A stretch of 64,000 nt of DNA from Ralstonia wenshanensis (GCF_021173085.1 NZ_CP076412.1:434001-498000); one strand, 5' to 3'; numbered from the stretch's first letter, positions 16,485 to 25,430 are shown. Made by a program: numbers and translations. The notes: a model not told the origin generated them from the letters alone.

Positions 16485-17969
16485 ATGCAGCAGTACGACA
16501 CCGTCATCCGTCAGGTCCGCATTGTGGACGGCAGCGGCCACGAACCCGAGGCCACGCTGTTCGACGTGGCCATCACCGACGGTCGCATCGCCGCCATCGC
16601 CACATCGGACTCCACCGCCTGGCTGGGGGATGCGGAAATCGCCGGCGAGGGCCGCGTCCTTGCCCCCGGCTTCATCGACGTGCATACGCACGACGACACC
16701 AACGTGATCCGCACGCCCGACATGCTGTGCAAGGTGTCGCAGGGCATTACGACCGTCATCGTGGGCAACTGTGGCATCAGCGCGTCGCCGGCCACGCTCA
16801 AGGGTGAACCGCCCGACCCGATGAACCTGCTGGGGCCCGCCAGCGCATTTGCGTACCCGACCTTTGCGTCGTACGTGGAAGCCGTGGAGCACGCACACCC
16901 GGCCGTGAACGTGGCCGCGCTGATCGGCCACACTGCGCTGCGCAACAATCACCTGGACCGCCTCGACCGCCCTGCCACTGCCGATGAAGTCGAAGGCATG
17001 CGCGCACAGTTGCGCGAGGCACTCGATCACGGCGCACTGGGCCTGTCGACCGGCCTGGCGTACGCCAACGCCTTTGCTTCCACTACCGAAGAAGTGATGG
17101 GCCTGGCCGAGCCGCTGGCCGAGGCCGGCGCCATCTACACAACGCATCTGCGTACCGAATTTGCCGCGATTCTCGACGCGATGGACGAGGCGTACCGTGT
17201 CGGCAAACATGCGCGCGTGCCGATCGTGATCTCGCACCTGAAGTGCGCGGGCGCGGCCAACTGGGGACGCGCGGGCGAGGTGCTGGAATCCATCGAAGGG
17301 GCGCAGCGCTATCAGCCCGTGGGGTGCGACTGCTATCCGTACACCGCAAGCTCGTCCACGCTGGACTTGAAGCAGGTGACGGATGAGTTCGACATCTTCA
17401 TCACGTGGTCGGAGCCGGAGCCGGGCATGGCCGGACAGACGCTCAAGGAGATTGCCGCCGCGTGGGGCACCGACCTGATGGACGCCGCGCGCCGCCTGCA
17501 GCCGGCCGGCGCCGTGTACCACAACATGTCGGCGCAGGATCTGGACCGCATCATCACGCACCCCGCCACGGTGATTGGCTCAGACGGCCTGCCGAACGAT
17601 CCGAAGCCACATCCGCGTCTGTGGGGCGCCTTCCCGCGCGTGCTCGGCTACTACAGCCGCGAGCGCAAGCTGCTCTCGCTTTCGGCCGCCATCCGCAAGA
17701 TGACAGGCCAGTCCGCCGAGCGCTTCGGCCTGACCGAACGCGGCCTGGTACGCGAGGGCTACTGGGCTGATCTCGTTTTGTTCGACCCCGAAACGGTACG
17801 CGATGTCGCCACCTTTACGGATCCGCAGCAACCCGCGGCGGGTATTGCGGCAGTGTGGGTCAACGGCCATCTGTCGTATCAGGATGGCGCCGTGCAGCCG
17901 CATCGTGCCGGACGCTTCCTTAGGCGCGGGCCGCGTGCGCAGGCAGTTACAGCCCCGGAAGTCCACTGA
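16485..17969 (+). CDS. dan: N-acyl-D-amino acid deacylase (D-aminoacylase)
   Basis: 494 residues, start ATG 16485 preceded by AGGAGC. Amidohydrolase fold: the metal H-x-H in GFIDVHTHDDTN (about 65-70), the D-aminoacylase cysteine in VGNCGISASP (about 96), GALGLSTGLAY, THLRTE and VISHLKCAG supplying further metal ligands, and a late SDG motif. Length matches the family (480-500). Reaction: N-acyl-D-amino acid + water to D-amino acid + carboxylate. Within this cluster the likely substrate is N-acetyl-D-glucosaminate, feeding the PLP dehydratase. It lies 13 bases after the RpiR stop and is followed by ridA and the permease in one operon. Confidence 0.87.
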   Translation: MQQYDTVIRQVRIVDGSGHEPEATLFDVAITDGRIAAIATSDSTAWLGDAEIAGEGRVLAPGFIDVHTHDDTNVIRTPDMLCKVSQGITTVIVGNCGISASPATLKGEPPDPMNLLGPASAFAYPTFASYVEAVEHAHPAVNVAALIGHTALRNNHLDRLDRPATADEVEGMRAQLREALDHGALGLSTGLAYANAFASTTEEVMGLAEPLAEAGAIYTTHLRTEFAAILDAMDEAYRVGKHARVPIVISHLKCAGAANWGRAGEVLESIEGAQRYQPVGCDCYPYTASSSTLDLKQVTDEFDIFITWSEPEPGMAGQTLKEIAAAWGTDLMDAARRLQPAGAVYHNMSAQDLDRIITHPATVIGSDGLPNDPKPHPRLWGAFPRVLGYYSRERKLLSLSAAIRKMTGQSAERFGLTERGLVREGYWADLVLFDPETVRDVATFTDPQQPAAGIAAVWVNGHLSYQDGAVQPHRAGRFLRRGPRAQAVTAPEVH

Positions 17970-18011
17970 AATCCGAGTTTGTTTGAGAGTTTTGAAAGAA
18001 GGAACGTAGCG

Positions 18012-18398
18012 ATGACGATTACCCGAATTGGCGTTGAAGGCGGCACCGGCACCGGTGGCCAGCACCTGCCCTTTGCCCGCGCGGCCGGCGCAGACGGCTG
18101 GCTGTTCGTTTCGGGCCAGACGCCCATGGTGAACGGCGAAGTGGTCGGCAACGGCATCGTCGAGCAATCGCACCAGACCATCAAGAACGTGCTGGCCATC
18201 CTGGCTGAAGCGGGCTACGGCCCCGAGCACGTCGTGCGCTGCGGCGTGTGGCTGGATGATCCGCGTGATTTCCAGTCGTTCAACAAGGTGTTCAAGGAGT
18301 ACTTCGGCGCCAACCCGCCCGCGCGGGCGTGCGTGGTGTCGAGCATGGTCATCGACTGCAAGGTCGAAGTCGATTGCGTGGCGTACAAGAAGCCGTAA
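18012..18398 (+). CDS. RidA family enamine/imine deaminase
   Basis: 128 residues from the ATG at 18012 with AAGGA upstream. YjgF/RidA signatures: LFVSGQTPMVNGEVVG, QTIKNVLAILAEAGYG and the C-terminal PARACVVSSMVIDCKVEVDC, where the arginine in PARA is the conserved active-site residue of the RidA group. Known role: hydrolysis of reactive enamine/imine intermediates released by PLP-dependent dehydratases. Its place beside a PLP dehydratase gene fits this directly. Operon with the D-aminoacylase (42 bases upstream) and the GntP permease (82 bases downstream). Confidence 0.9.
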   Translation: MTITRIGVEGGTGTGGQHLPFARAAGADGWLFVSGQTPMVNGEVVGNGIVEQSHQTIKNVLAILAEAGYGPEHVVRCGVWLDDPRDFQSFNKVFKEYFGANPPARACVVSSMVIDCKVEVDCVAYKKP

Positions 18399-18480
18399 TC
18401 CGTAGTCCAGAAAGGGGCGCCCTGCACGATGGGGCACCCATCAAAACAAGAGCCGTGAATATTCCCGAGGAGGAAACCAG

Positions 18481-19833
18481 ATGGTCCCGATGCAAGGCAA
18501 CTCGCTATTGCTGACCGCCGCGCTGGCGGTGGTGGCGCTGATCTACCTGATTGCTGTTCAGAAACTGAACCCGTTCGTCACGCTGATCGTCGTCTCGCTC
18601 GCGCTGGGCGTGGTGGTCGGCATGCCGATGGGCAATATCGTCAAGGCGTTCGAAACCGGCGTGGGCGGCACGCTCGGCCACATTGCGCTGGTGGTGGGCC
18701 TTGGAACGATGCTCGGCAAGATGATGGCGGAATCCGGTGGCGCCGAGCGCATCGCCAAAACGCTCATCAGTGCCTTTGGCGAGAAGAACGCGCACTGGGC
18801 CATGATGGTCGTCGCGTTCATCATCGGCCTGCCGGTGTTCTTTGAAGTCGGTTTCGTGCTGCTGATCCCGATTGCCTTCAACGTGGCCAAGCGCACGGGC
18901 ACGCCGATCCTGATGGTCGGCCTGCCGATGGTGGCCGGCCTGTCGGTGGTGCACGGTCTGATCCCCCCGCACCCGGCCGCGCTGCTGGCGGTGACGGCTT
19001 ATCAGGCGGACATCGGCAAGACCATCATGTATGCGCTGATCGTCGGTCTGCCGACCGCCATCCTGGCCGGTCCGCTTTGGGCGATGCTGGTCTCGCGCTA
19101 CGTCAAGCCGGACGAGAACAACCCGCTGGCCGCACAATTTGTTGAATCCGACCAGAAGCGCGAACTGCCGGGCTTTGGCGTGACGCTGTTCACGATCCTG
19201 CTGCCGGTGGTGCTGATGCTGATCGGCAGTTGGGCCGACCTGATCGCCGCGCCCAAGACGCTGGCGAACGACATCCTCAAGCTGGCCGGCAACTCCGTGA
19301 TGGCCCTGCTGATTGCCGCTATCGTCAGCTTCTACACGTTCGGCAAGGCACGGGGCTTCAATCGCGAGACCATCCTCAAGTTCACCAACGAGTGTCTGGC
19401 ACCCATCGCCACGATCACGCTGGTGGTGGGCGCAGGCGGCGGCTTCGGTCAGATCCTGCGTGACTCGGGCGTGTCGAAAGCCATCGTGGCTGTCGCCACC
19501 GATGCCCATCTGTCGCCGTTGCTGCTCGGTTGGGTGGTGGCTGTGCTGATCCGTATTGCCACGGGTTCGGCCACGGTGGCCATGACGACCGCCTGCGGCA
19601 TCGTCGCCCCGATCGCCGCAGCCTCGGGCGCCGCCGTCAAGCCGGAGCTGATGGTGCTGGCCACCGGCGCCGGGTCGCTGATCCTGTCGCACGTGAACGA
19701 CGGCGGCTTCTGGCTGGTGAAGGAATATTTCAACCTGACCGTGCCGCAGACTTTCAAGACGTGGACGGTACTGGAAACCATCATCTCGATCGTCGCGCTG
19801 CTGCTCACGCTTGCGCTGGCGACCGTCGTTTAA
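18481..19833 (+). CDS. GntP-family gluconate/sugar-acid:H+ symporter
   Basis: 450 residues, about 12 hydrophobic segments. Signatures: VGLGTMLGKMMAESGGAERIAKT, GLPVFFEVGFVLLIPI, and VHGLIPPHPAALLAVTAY, all typical of GntP. A strong GAGGAGG site precedes the ATG. The family imports gluconate, idonate, 2-keto-3-deoxygluconate and related hydroxy acids with protons. Here (N-acetyl-)D-glucosaminate is the predicted cargo because of the deacylase and dehydratase beside it. It sits in the inner membrane. Confidence 0.88.
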   Translation: MVPMQGNSLLLTAALAVVALIYLIAVQKLNPFVTLIVVSLALGVVVGMPMGNIVKAFETGVGGTLGHIALVVGLGTMLGKMMAESGGAERIAKTLISAFGEKNAHWAMMVVAFIIGLPVFFEVGFVLLIPIAFNVAKRTGTPILMVGLPMVAGLSVVHGLIPPHPAALLAVTAYQADIGKTIMYALIVGLPTAILAGPLWAMLVSRYVKPDENNPLAAQFVESDQKRELPGFGVTLFTILLPVVLMLIGSWADLIAAPKTLANDILKLAGNSVMALLIAAIVSFYTFGKARGFNRETILKFTNECLAPIATITLVVGAGGGFGQILRDSGVSKAIVAVATDAHLSPLLLGWVVAVLIRIATGSATVAMTTACGIVAPIAAASGAAVKPELMVLATGAGSLILSHVNDGGFWLVKEYFNLTVPQTFKTWTVLETIISIVALLLTLALATVV

Positions 19834-19867
19834 GCTTGTTCCGTTGAAGTTGATCTAGGAGAACGTT

Positions 19868-20494
19868 GTGGGTATCGATTCCGTCGTCAAGGCCGGCCCG
19901 GTCATCCCGGTGCTGCAGTTCCAATCTGTCGATGAAGGCGTCAAGGTGTGCCGCGCGCTGTACGAGGGCGGTATCCGCACGTTCGAGATCACGATGCGCA
20001 CGCCGGTGGCGCTGGATGTGATCCGTGCGGTGGTGAAGGACCTGGGCAGCGATGCCATCGTCGGCGCCGGCACGCTCACGCGGCCGGAGCACTTTGTGCA
20101 GGCGCGCGATGCCGGAGCCGTGTTTGCCGTGTCGCCCGGCATCACGACGGCACTCGCGCTGGCGCAGGCAGAGTCGGGACTGGACTGGCTACCGGGCATC
20201 ATCACGCCCTCAGAACTGATCACTGCGCTGGAGTTCGGCCTGACCACGCTGAAGTTCTTCCCGGCCGAAGCGGCTGGCGGCATCCCGATGCTCAAGTCGA
20301 TTTACGGGCCGTTTGGCGATGTGCGTTTCTGCCCGACCGGCGGCATCACACCGCAAAGCGCGCCCGAGTACCTCGCCCTGCCCAACGTGGTGTGTGTCGG
20401 CGGCTCGTGGATGGTGCCCAAGGACAAGGTCGCGGCCGGCGACTGGGCAGGCATCACGGCACTCGCCAAGGAAGCGGCCGCGCTCAAGCGGTAA
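19868..20494 (+). CDS. eda: KDPG/KHG aldolase family protein (Eda-like)
   Basis: 208 residues from a GTG start (19868) with AGGAG 8 bases upstream. Class I aldolase markers: TFEITMRTPVAL, VGAGTLTRPEH, AVSPGITT, and LKFFPAEAAGG with the Schiff-base lysine near 129, then FCPTGGI as the phosphate site. Reaction: KDPG to pyruvate + glyceraldehyde-3-phosphate, the last step of the pathway encoded across 13.2-20.5 kb. Operon with the permease (34 bases). It converges with ribB (33 bases). Whether it is the housekeeping Entner-Doudoroff aldolase or a dedicated copy cannot be told here. Confidence 0.88.
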   Translation: MGIDSVVKAGPVIPVLQFQSVDEGVKVCRALYEGGIRTFEITMRTPVALDVIRAVVKDLGSDAIVGAGTLTRPEHFVQARDAGAVFAVSPGITTALALAQAESGLDWLPGIITPSELITALEFGLTTLKFFPAEAAGGIPMLKSIYGPFGDVRFCPTGGITPQSAPEYLALPNVVCVGGSWMVPKDKVAAGDWAGITALAKEAAALKR

Positions 20495-20527
20495 TCAACG
20501 TCACCTCTCGCGCGGCCGGCTTTGGCT

Positions 20528-21253
20528 TTAGACGAAGCTGACCGCGCGCTCCATCTGCTCCCGATATTGAACGATGTCTTCAATGGTCAGCACCGGCAGG
20601 TTGTGCTGATCGGCGAAGCGCACCGCGTCGTCGCGGCGCGCCATGGTGCCGTCCGGCAGCATCAATTCGCACAGCACGGCGGCCGGCGGCAAGCCTGCCA
20701 GGCGTGCCAGGTCGACCGAGCCTTCGGTATGGCCACGCCGCGCCAGCACCCCGCCCTCCCTTGCCACCAGCGGAAACACGTGCCCCGGGCTGACGACCGA
20801 TTGCGTATCGGCATCTGCCGCGATGGCCGCGCGGATGGTCGTGATGCGGTCTGCGGCAGACACGCCGGTGCTCACGCCTGTGCGTGCCTCGATCGACACC
20901 GTGAACGCCGTGCCGTATTGGCTGCGGTTGTCTTCCACCATCGGGCGCAAGCCGAGCGATGCGCTCTTCTCAGCCGTCAGGCACAGGCAGACGATGCCAC
21001 TGCACTCGCGAATCAGCATGGCCATGCTGGCCTGCGTCAGCTTGTCGGCAGCGACGATGAGGTCGGCCTCGTTCTCGCGATCGGCATCGTCGAGCACGAC
21101 AACGGGCACGCCGAGGCGCACAGCATCGAGGGCGGCGGCCATGCGCGCAGGCATGTCGGCCGGGTCGAAGCGGGCGTCGAAGGCATCAAGAATCACATTG
21201 CTGACAGGCAATGCGGGCGGGTGAACCGCAGGGGATTGCTGAGTGGACAACAT
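20528..21253 (-). CDS. ribB: 3,4-dihydroxy-2-butanone 4-phosphate synthase
   Basis: 241 residues from the ATG at 21253, which has GAGGAGC in front. Core motifs: [19 protein letters not shown] (acidic metal-binding loop), [45 protein letters not shown] with the active-site His, and [17 protein letters not shown]. There is no GTP cyclohydrolase II (RibA) domain, so it is the stand-alone form, as expected for an additional, riboswitch-controlled copy. Reaction: ribulose-5-phosphate to 3,4-dihydroxybutanone-4-phosphate + formate, a riboflavin precursor. Preceded by an FMN riboswitch. Confidence 0.95.
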   Translation of the reverse strand: MLSTQQSPAVHPPALPVSNVILDAFDARFDPADMPARMAAALDAVRLGVPVVVLDDADRENEADLIVAADKLTQASMAMLIRECSGIVCLCLTAEKSASLGLRPMVEDNRSQYGTAFTVSIEARTGVSTGVSAADRITTIRAAIAADADTQSVVSPGHVFPLVAREGGVLARRGHTEGSVDLARLAGLPPAAVLCELMLPDGTMARRDDAVRFADQHNLPVLTIEDIVQYREQMERAVSFV

Positions 21254-21384
21254 GGAAACGCTCCTCGCAAGATTGGCGACAAGACGTTCCAGGGCAAGCA
21301 GACAAACACGCGCGAGCCATGCAGCGGCGCAGCCCAGCGCAAAGCCAAGCGCGCCCCTGTAGCACGGGCGTGTTGTTCCGCACA

Positions 21385-21535
21385 TCTTCTTCCATCCGGA
21401 CTCTGACCGTCGGCCCCGGCATCTCACCGGATCTGCTGACCCTCCCATGCAGGCGCATGGAAGGCGCTCGCGGGCTCACGGACACATGGTCCGCATACCG
21501 CCGGTGGGGAATTTCACCCCGCCCTGAAGACGTAC
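21385..21535 (-). promoter_or_regulatory. FMN riboswitch (RFN element)
   Basis: Read on the minus strand the conserved RFN blocks appear in order: AGGGCGGGGTGAAATTCCCC, ACCGGCGGTA, GCCCGCGAGCG, GGTCAGCAGATCCGGTGAGA, GGGGCCGACGGTCAGAGTCC and GGATGGAAGAAGATG. They lie 130-280 bases upstream of ribB. FMN binding represses ribB by termination or by masking of the ribosome site; the intervening 130 bases hold G/C-rich sequence able to form the expression platform. Confidence 0.95.
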
Positions 21536-21626
21536 TGAACCGGCGGGATCGCCGGCAAGCGCCATGCTACCGCAACAGGTTGCAACGATTCGACCCTACT
21601 GACGGGTCGGGCAAAGCGCTATCTCG

Positions 21627-22859
21627 CTAGCTCGCTCTCTGTGCCCGAGCCAACATGGCGTGCAGCAGCACATCGGCGCCGCGCGTCACATCTTCGGGCA
21701 ACGCATCTTCGGCTTCGTTGTGGCTCAGACCGTTGACGCACGGGATGAAGATCATCGCCGTCGGGCAATGCTTGGCGATGTGGATGGCGTCGTGCCCCGC
21801 GCCGCTCACGATGCGCTGATGCCGGTAGTCGAGGGCTTCCACCGCATCGGCCACCGCCTTCACGCAAACGGGGTCGAACGGCGTGGCCGGGCTGCCCCAA
21901 TGCTGGTCGATCTGCACGGTTAGGCCACGGCGCTCGGCAATGTCGGCAAAGCGCTCCCGCAGCGTCGACTCCATCTCGGCGATGCGCGCGTCTTCGTGGT
22001 GGCGCAAGTCCACCGTGAAAGTCAGATCGGCGGCGATGGTGTTGCGCGAAGCATTGCGGATGCCGAGTTCGCCAATGGTCACCAAACCGTGCGGGGCAAA
22101 CATCTCGACCAGCGTTTCCAGCGACGCGGCCATCTCCGCTGCCGCGAACATCGCATCGCGCCGGAAGCGCATTGGCGTGGTGCCCGCATGCGCCGCCTGG
22201 CCCTGCACGCGCACATCAAGCCAACAGATCGCCTGCCCACCCGTGACGACGCCAATCGGCACGCCGTTCTCTTCCAGGATCGGCCCTTGCTCGATATGCG
22301 CCTCGAAATACGCATCGAACGGCGTACCGGGGATGGCGCGTTCGCCTGCGTAGCCGCTCGCCACCAGCGCATCGGCCACAGAAACGCCTTGCCCATCGCG
22401 CGAGGCCAGTGCCTGTTCCAGCGGCATCACGCCCGCAAATGCAGCAGAACCCAACATGGCGGGCGTGAAGCGTGCCCCCTCTTCGTTGGTCCACACAACA
22501 ATCTCGATGGGCTTATCGGTTTCGATGCCCGCGTCGTTGAGCGTGCGCACGACTTCCAGCGCGGCCAGCACACCGTAGACACCATCGAAGCGCCCGCCTT
22601 CGGGCTGCGTGTCGAGATGGCTGCCGCTCGCCACGGGGCGGGCTTGCGCCGATTTGCCGGCGCGGCGCGCAAACAGATTGCCGACGCGGTCGGTGCTGAG
22701 CGTCATGCCTGCGTCTTCGCACCAGCGCGCGAACAACGCGCGGCCGGCCACGTCTTCTTCCGTGAGCGCCAAGCGCCGCACACCGCCTTTTGGCGTGGCA
22801 CCGACCGCCGCCATTTCCATCAGGCTCGACCACAGCCGCGCCCCGTTGACCTTCAACAT
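21627..22859 (-). CDS. M20-family amidohydrolase/hydantoinase-carbamoylase (N-carbamoyl-L-amino acid hydrolase or allantoate amidohydrolase type)
   Basis: 410 residues from the ATG at 22859 (AAGGAA 8 bases upstream). Signature metal motifs: ASGSHLDTQPEGGRFDG (first metal His/Asp), VWTNEEGARFTP (bridging Glu pair), EAHIEQGPILEENG (His), and the C-terminal GAGHDAIHIA and NGLSHNEAEDA. This pattern is the Zn-dependent hydrolase group that includes AmaB/HyuC and AllC. It hydrolyses ureido or carbamoyl groups from amino-acid or purine breakdown products. It stands alone here, so the substrate is not deducible from neighbours. Cytoplasmic. Confidence 0.85.
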   Translation of the reverse strand: MLKVNGARLWSSLMEMAAVGATPKGGVRRLALTEEDVAGRALFARWCEDAGMTLSTDRVGNLFARRAGKSAQARPVASGSHLDTQPEGGRFDGVYGVLAALEVVRTLNDAGIETDKPIEIVVWTNEEGARFTPAMLGSAAFAGVMPLEQALASRDGQGVSVADALVASGYAGERAIPGTPFDAYFEAHIEQGPILEENGVPIGVVTGGQAICWLDVRVQGQAAHAGTTPMRFRRDAMFAAAEMAASLETLVEMFAPHGLVTIGELGIRNASRNTIAADLTFTVDLRHHEDARIAEMESTLRERFADIAERRGLTVQIDQHWGSPATPFDPVCVKAVADAVEALDYRHQRIVSGAGHDAIHIAKHCPTAMIFIPCVNGLSHNEAEDALPEDVTRGADVLLHAMLARAQRAS

Positions 22860-23209
22860 GTCTCCATTCCTTTGCATGCACGCCGACCGGCTCGGCGCAT
22901 TCAGCCGTCTTTATCTGGCAATCGCAAAATGCGCGTCAAATTGCGAATGTTTATTCGGCCTATAAGTCAGGCAAATACTGCTGGCGTAAAGCGTGCATTC
23001 CGTCGTTACGGAGACAGGCGCTGAAGGCCAACGGCGAAAAGTGTGCGTCGCGGATTCCGGCCGAGGCACTCGTGGAGGTAGGCGTCGACCGGGTCTTTAT
23101 CCATGCATGCGAGAGGCCAGGGCAAGACATTTAGCCAGGCTGACGATCCGCTAACCCTGCATCGACTAGAATCCAAGCCTTTCCGACCGTGCTTGCTATC
23201 GCCCCCCGC
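22860..23209. other. intergenic region between divergent genes
   Basis: A 350-base gap between the minus-strand amidohydrolase and the plus-strand glycosyltransferase. Open frames through it run antisense or have no ribosome site; promoters for both genes must lie here. No strong hairpin or repeat was seen. Confidence 0.4.
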
Positions 23210-24904
23210 ATGGAATCCCGCCCAGTCTCCTCCCGCCGCTCGCCATGGATGGCGTTGCTTGTCGTCGCGCTCGTCGCCGTATTCCTCGCGCTGTGGACGG
23301 ACGACCTGTTCCAGCGATCCACCCTCTTCCGGCCAGATGAAGGCCGCTATGCGGAGATCCCGCGCGAGATGGTGGCTTCCGGTGACTGGGTGACGCCCCG
23401 CCTGAACGATCTCAAATACTTCGAGAAGCCGCCTCTGCAATACTGGACGACGGCCGCCACGTTCCAGGCGTTCGGCGTCAATGCCTGGGGCGCGCGCCTG
23501 TGGCCAGTGCTGTTCGGCCTGGGTGGGATCCTGATGACGGCCTGGACGCTGGCGGCCTATCGCGGTGGGCGCACGGCGGCAACGGGCGCGGCGATTCTCG
23601 CCTCGTCGCTGCTGTATCTGCTGTTCGGGCAGGTCATCACCCTCGACATGGGCGTGGGTTTTTTCCTGACGGTCGGTGCGTGCGGCTTTGCGCTGGCGCA
23701 GCGGCCCGGTGCATCGCGTCGCGGGCAGCTCGCGTGGATGCTGGTGGTCTGGCTGGCGCTGGCAGGCGCGACACTCACCAAGGGCTTGATCGGGCTGGTC
23801 GTCCCGGGCTTGATCGGCGTGGCCTACCTGCTGATGACGCGCGACTGGGCACTGATCCGCCGCATGCATTGGCTACCCGGCCTTGCGCTGTACCTGATTG
23901 CCACGGTGCCGTGGTTCGTCGTCGTGCAGGAGCGCAACCCGGAGTTCTTCCACTTCTTCTTCATCCACGAGCATTTCGAGCGCTTCTTGACCAACGAGCA
24001 CCATCGCAGCGGCAAGTGGTGGTACTTCATAGCGGTGGGCCTGGCTGGGCTGCTGCCGTGGACGCCGCTGCTGTTTGCGGCCATCGGCCGGCGCATGGGG
24101 CGCGTGGCGGATCTGTTCGTCGGCACGCGACAATTTGACCTGATGCGCTGGTCGATTGCGTGGGCGGGAATGATTTTCCTGTTCTTCTCGATATCCAACT
24201 CGAAGCTGCCGGGCTACATCGTGCCGGCCTTCCCCGCACTGGCGATTGTGCTGGCCCTGGCGCTGGAGAAGATGCCCACGCGCGCTGTTGCGTGGTCGCT
24301 GGGCGTCAATCTGCTGGTCGCCGTCGGCCTGTGGTTTGCGGTGCCAATGATCGGCGCCAAGGCCGGCGCGAAAATGCCCGCCCAGCAGGTTGCGGTGGCC
24401 ATGCCTGCGTTGCGCGAGGTGATGGTCATGCTGGCCGTCGGTACGCTGGCCGCTCTCATGGCGCTGCGCTGGCAGAAGCGCACCGTGGCCGTGATCGTGC
24501 TGTCGATCTCGGCCCTGCTCTGCTGGGACCGCGTGCTCAACGCCAGCGAGATCTTCCGCGATGCACTGTCCGCCCGCGACGTCATTGAAAAAACGTTGAA
24601 CGCAACGGGCCCGATTCCCGACGAAACCCCTTTCTACTCGGTCGAGTGGCTAGATCAGACGGCCATCTACTACCTAGGTCGACCGATGACGCTGGTCTCG
24701 GGCTTTGACGAATTGGAGATGGGCGCCGGCTTGGAGCCGAGCAAGGTCATTGCCACCACGGACGAATGGATCAAGCGTTGGACCGATGGCCCTCCTGCCT
24801 ACGCATTCATGCGTCGCTCGACATGGCAGAAATTGCATGACGCCGGCGTGCCGATGCGCCTGGTGGCGGAATCTGCCGACAAGGTGGTGGTGGCGCGGCG
24901 GTAG
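23210..24904 (+). CDS. ArnT-like membrane glycosyltransferase (GT-C / PMT family)
   Basis: 564 residues from ATG 23210 (an in-frame GTG at 23189 is possible). Following a first membrane segment (MALLVVALVAVFLALW), LFRPDEGRYAEIPREMVASGDWVTPRLN contains the Asp-Glu/Arg motif of the first periplasmic loop conserved in ArnT/PMT enzymes; KYFEKPPLQYW follows. About 12 membrane helices, then a soluble C-terminal domain. ArnT transfers L-Ara4N from undecaprenyl phosphate to lipid A, giving cationic peptide resistance; other members glycosylate proteins or lipids. No arnBCAD genes are seen nearby, so the sugar donor is uncertain. Confidence 0.85.
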   Translation: MESRPVSSRRSPWMALLVVALVAVFLALWTDDLFQRSTLFRPDEGRYAEIPREMVASGDWVTPRLNDLKYFEKPPLQYWTTAATFQAFGVNAWGARLWPVLFGLGGILMTAWTLAAYRGGRTAATGAAILASSLLYLLFGQVITLDMGVGFFLTVGACGFALAQRPGASRRGQLAWMLVVWLALAGATLTKGLIGLVVPGLIGVAYLLMTRDWALIRRMHWLPGLALYLIATVPWFVVVQERNPEFFHFFFIHEHFERFLTNEHHRSGKWWYFIAVGLAGLLPWTPLLFAAIGRRMGRVADLFVGTRQFDLMRWSIAWAGMIFLFFSISNSKLPGYIVPAFPALAIVLALALEKMPTRAVAWSLGVNLLVAVGLWFAVPMIGAKAGAKMPAQQVAVAMPALREVMVMLAVGTLAALMALRWQKRTVAVIVLSISALLCWDRVLNASEIFRDALSARDVIEKTLNATGPIPDETPFYSVEWLDQTAIYYLGRPMTLVSGFDELEMGAGLEPSKVIATTDEWIKRWTDGPPAYAFMRRSTWQKLHDAGVPMRLVAESADKVVVARR

Positions 24905-24936
24905 ACGCATCTCCAAACAATCGCACCCTCCAAACG

Positions 24937-24965
24937 AAAGGGCCGCAACATCAGCGGCCCTTTTT
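24937..24965. terminator. rho-independent terminator, bidirectional
   Basis: GGGCCGC, seven-base loop AACATCA, GCGGCCC followed by five T; AAA on the left makes it usable on both strands. It separates the convergent glycosyltransferase and lipoprotein genes. Confidence 0.85.
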
Positions 24966-24989
24966 ATTGCCTGCGGCAACTGCCGCCAC

Positions 24990-25430
24990 TTACCACGTGC
25001 AACTGCCGCGCAGGAACGCCCATTCCTCGCATTCATCTCCGCCTGGGCTGACGCAGGTTCCAACGTCAGCCCCGTTGGCACGCGTGGAAAACTCAAGTTG
25101 ACCGCCGCGCTGCAGACAATACGTGGATGCCGGATTCGCCATGCCCGGCGTTGCGCGCGGGGGTTCGGTGTCCGCGGCGGGCGGTGACGCGTAAGCCGGC
25201 GGTTGCGCCGGTACCGGCTGCACGGCCGGTGAAGGCGGCAGCGTCGTAACGGGTGCGGGTGCGGGTGCGGGTGCGGGTGCGGGCGCAGGCTGGATGGTCA
25301 TGCGCGGCGGCTGCCACGGAGGCATCGGCGACGAGCAGGCCGCCAGGCCCATCGCCAGCACACACGCGGCAACGGCGGCGGTTATGCGGGCTTGGCCGGC
25401 ATCCTTGACGAGACAGACAGCGCGATTCAT
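24990..25430 (-). CDS. proline-rich lipoprotein with C-terminal DUF333-like domain
   Basis: 146 residues from ATG 25430 (GGAGG upstream). A signal peptide ends in the lipobox MGLAAC (Cys about 31), followed by a Pro/Ala-rich linker with a PAPAPAPAPAPAP run, then NPASTYCLQRGGQLEF...GTCVSPGGDECEEWAFLRGSC, the pattern of DUF333 (putative hemolysin/YoaF-like small domains). Probably an outer-membrane-anchored periplasmic protein, possibly a glycan- or protease-inhibitor-type domain. Function unknown. Confidence 0.75.
   Translation of the reverse strand: MNRAVCLVKDAGQARITAAVAACVLAMGLAACSSPMPPWQPPRMTIQPAPAPAPAPAPAPVTTLPPSPAVQPVPAQPPAYASPPAADTEPPRATPGMANPASTYCLQRGGQLEFSTRANGADVGTCVSPGGDECEEWAFLRGSCTW
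25251..25286. repeat. hexanucleotide repeat GGGTGC x5 plus one variant
   Basis: Six 6-base units (five GGGTGC and a GGGCGC) inside the lipoprotein gene encode its Pro-Ala run on the other strand. Because units are six bases, copy-number changes would alter linker length but keep the frame. Confidence 0.8.
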
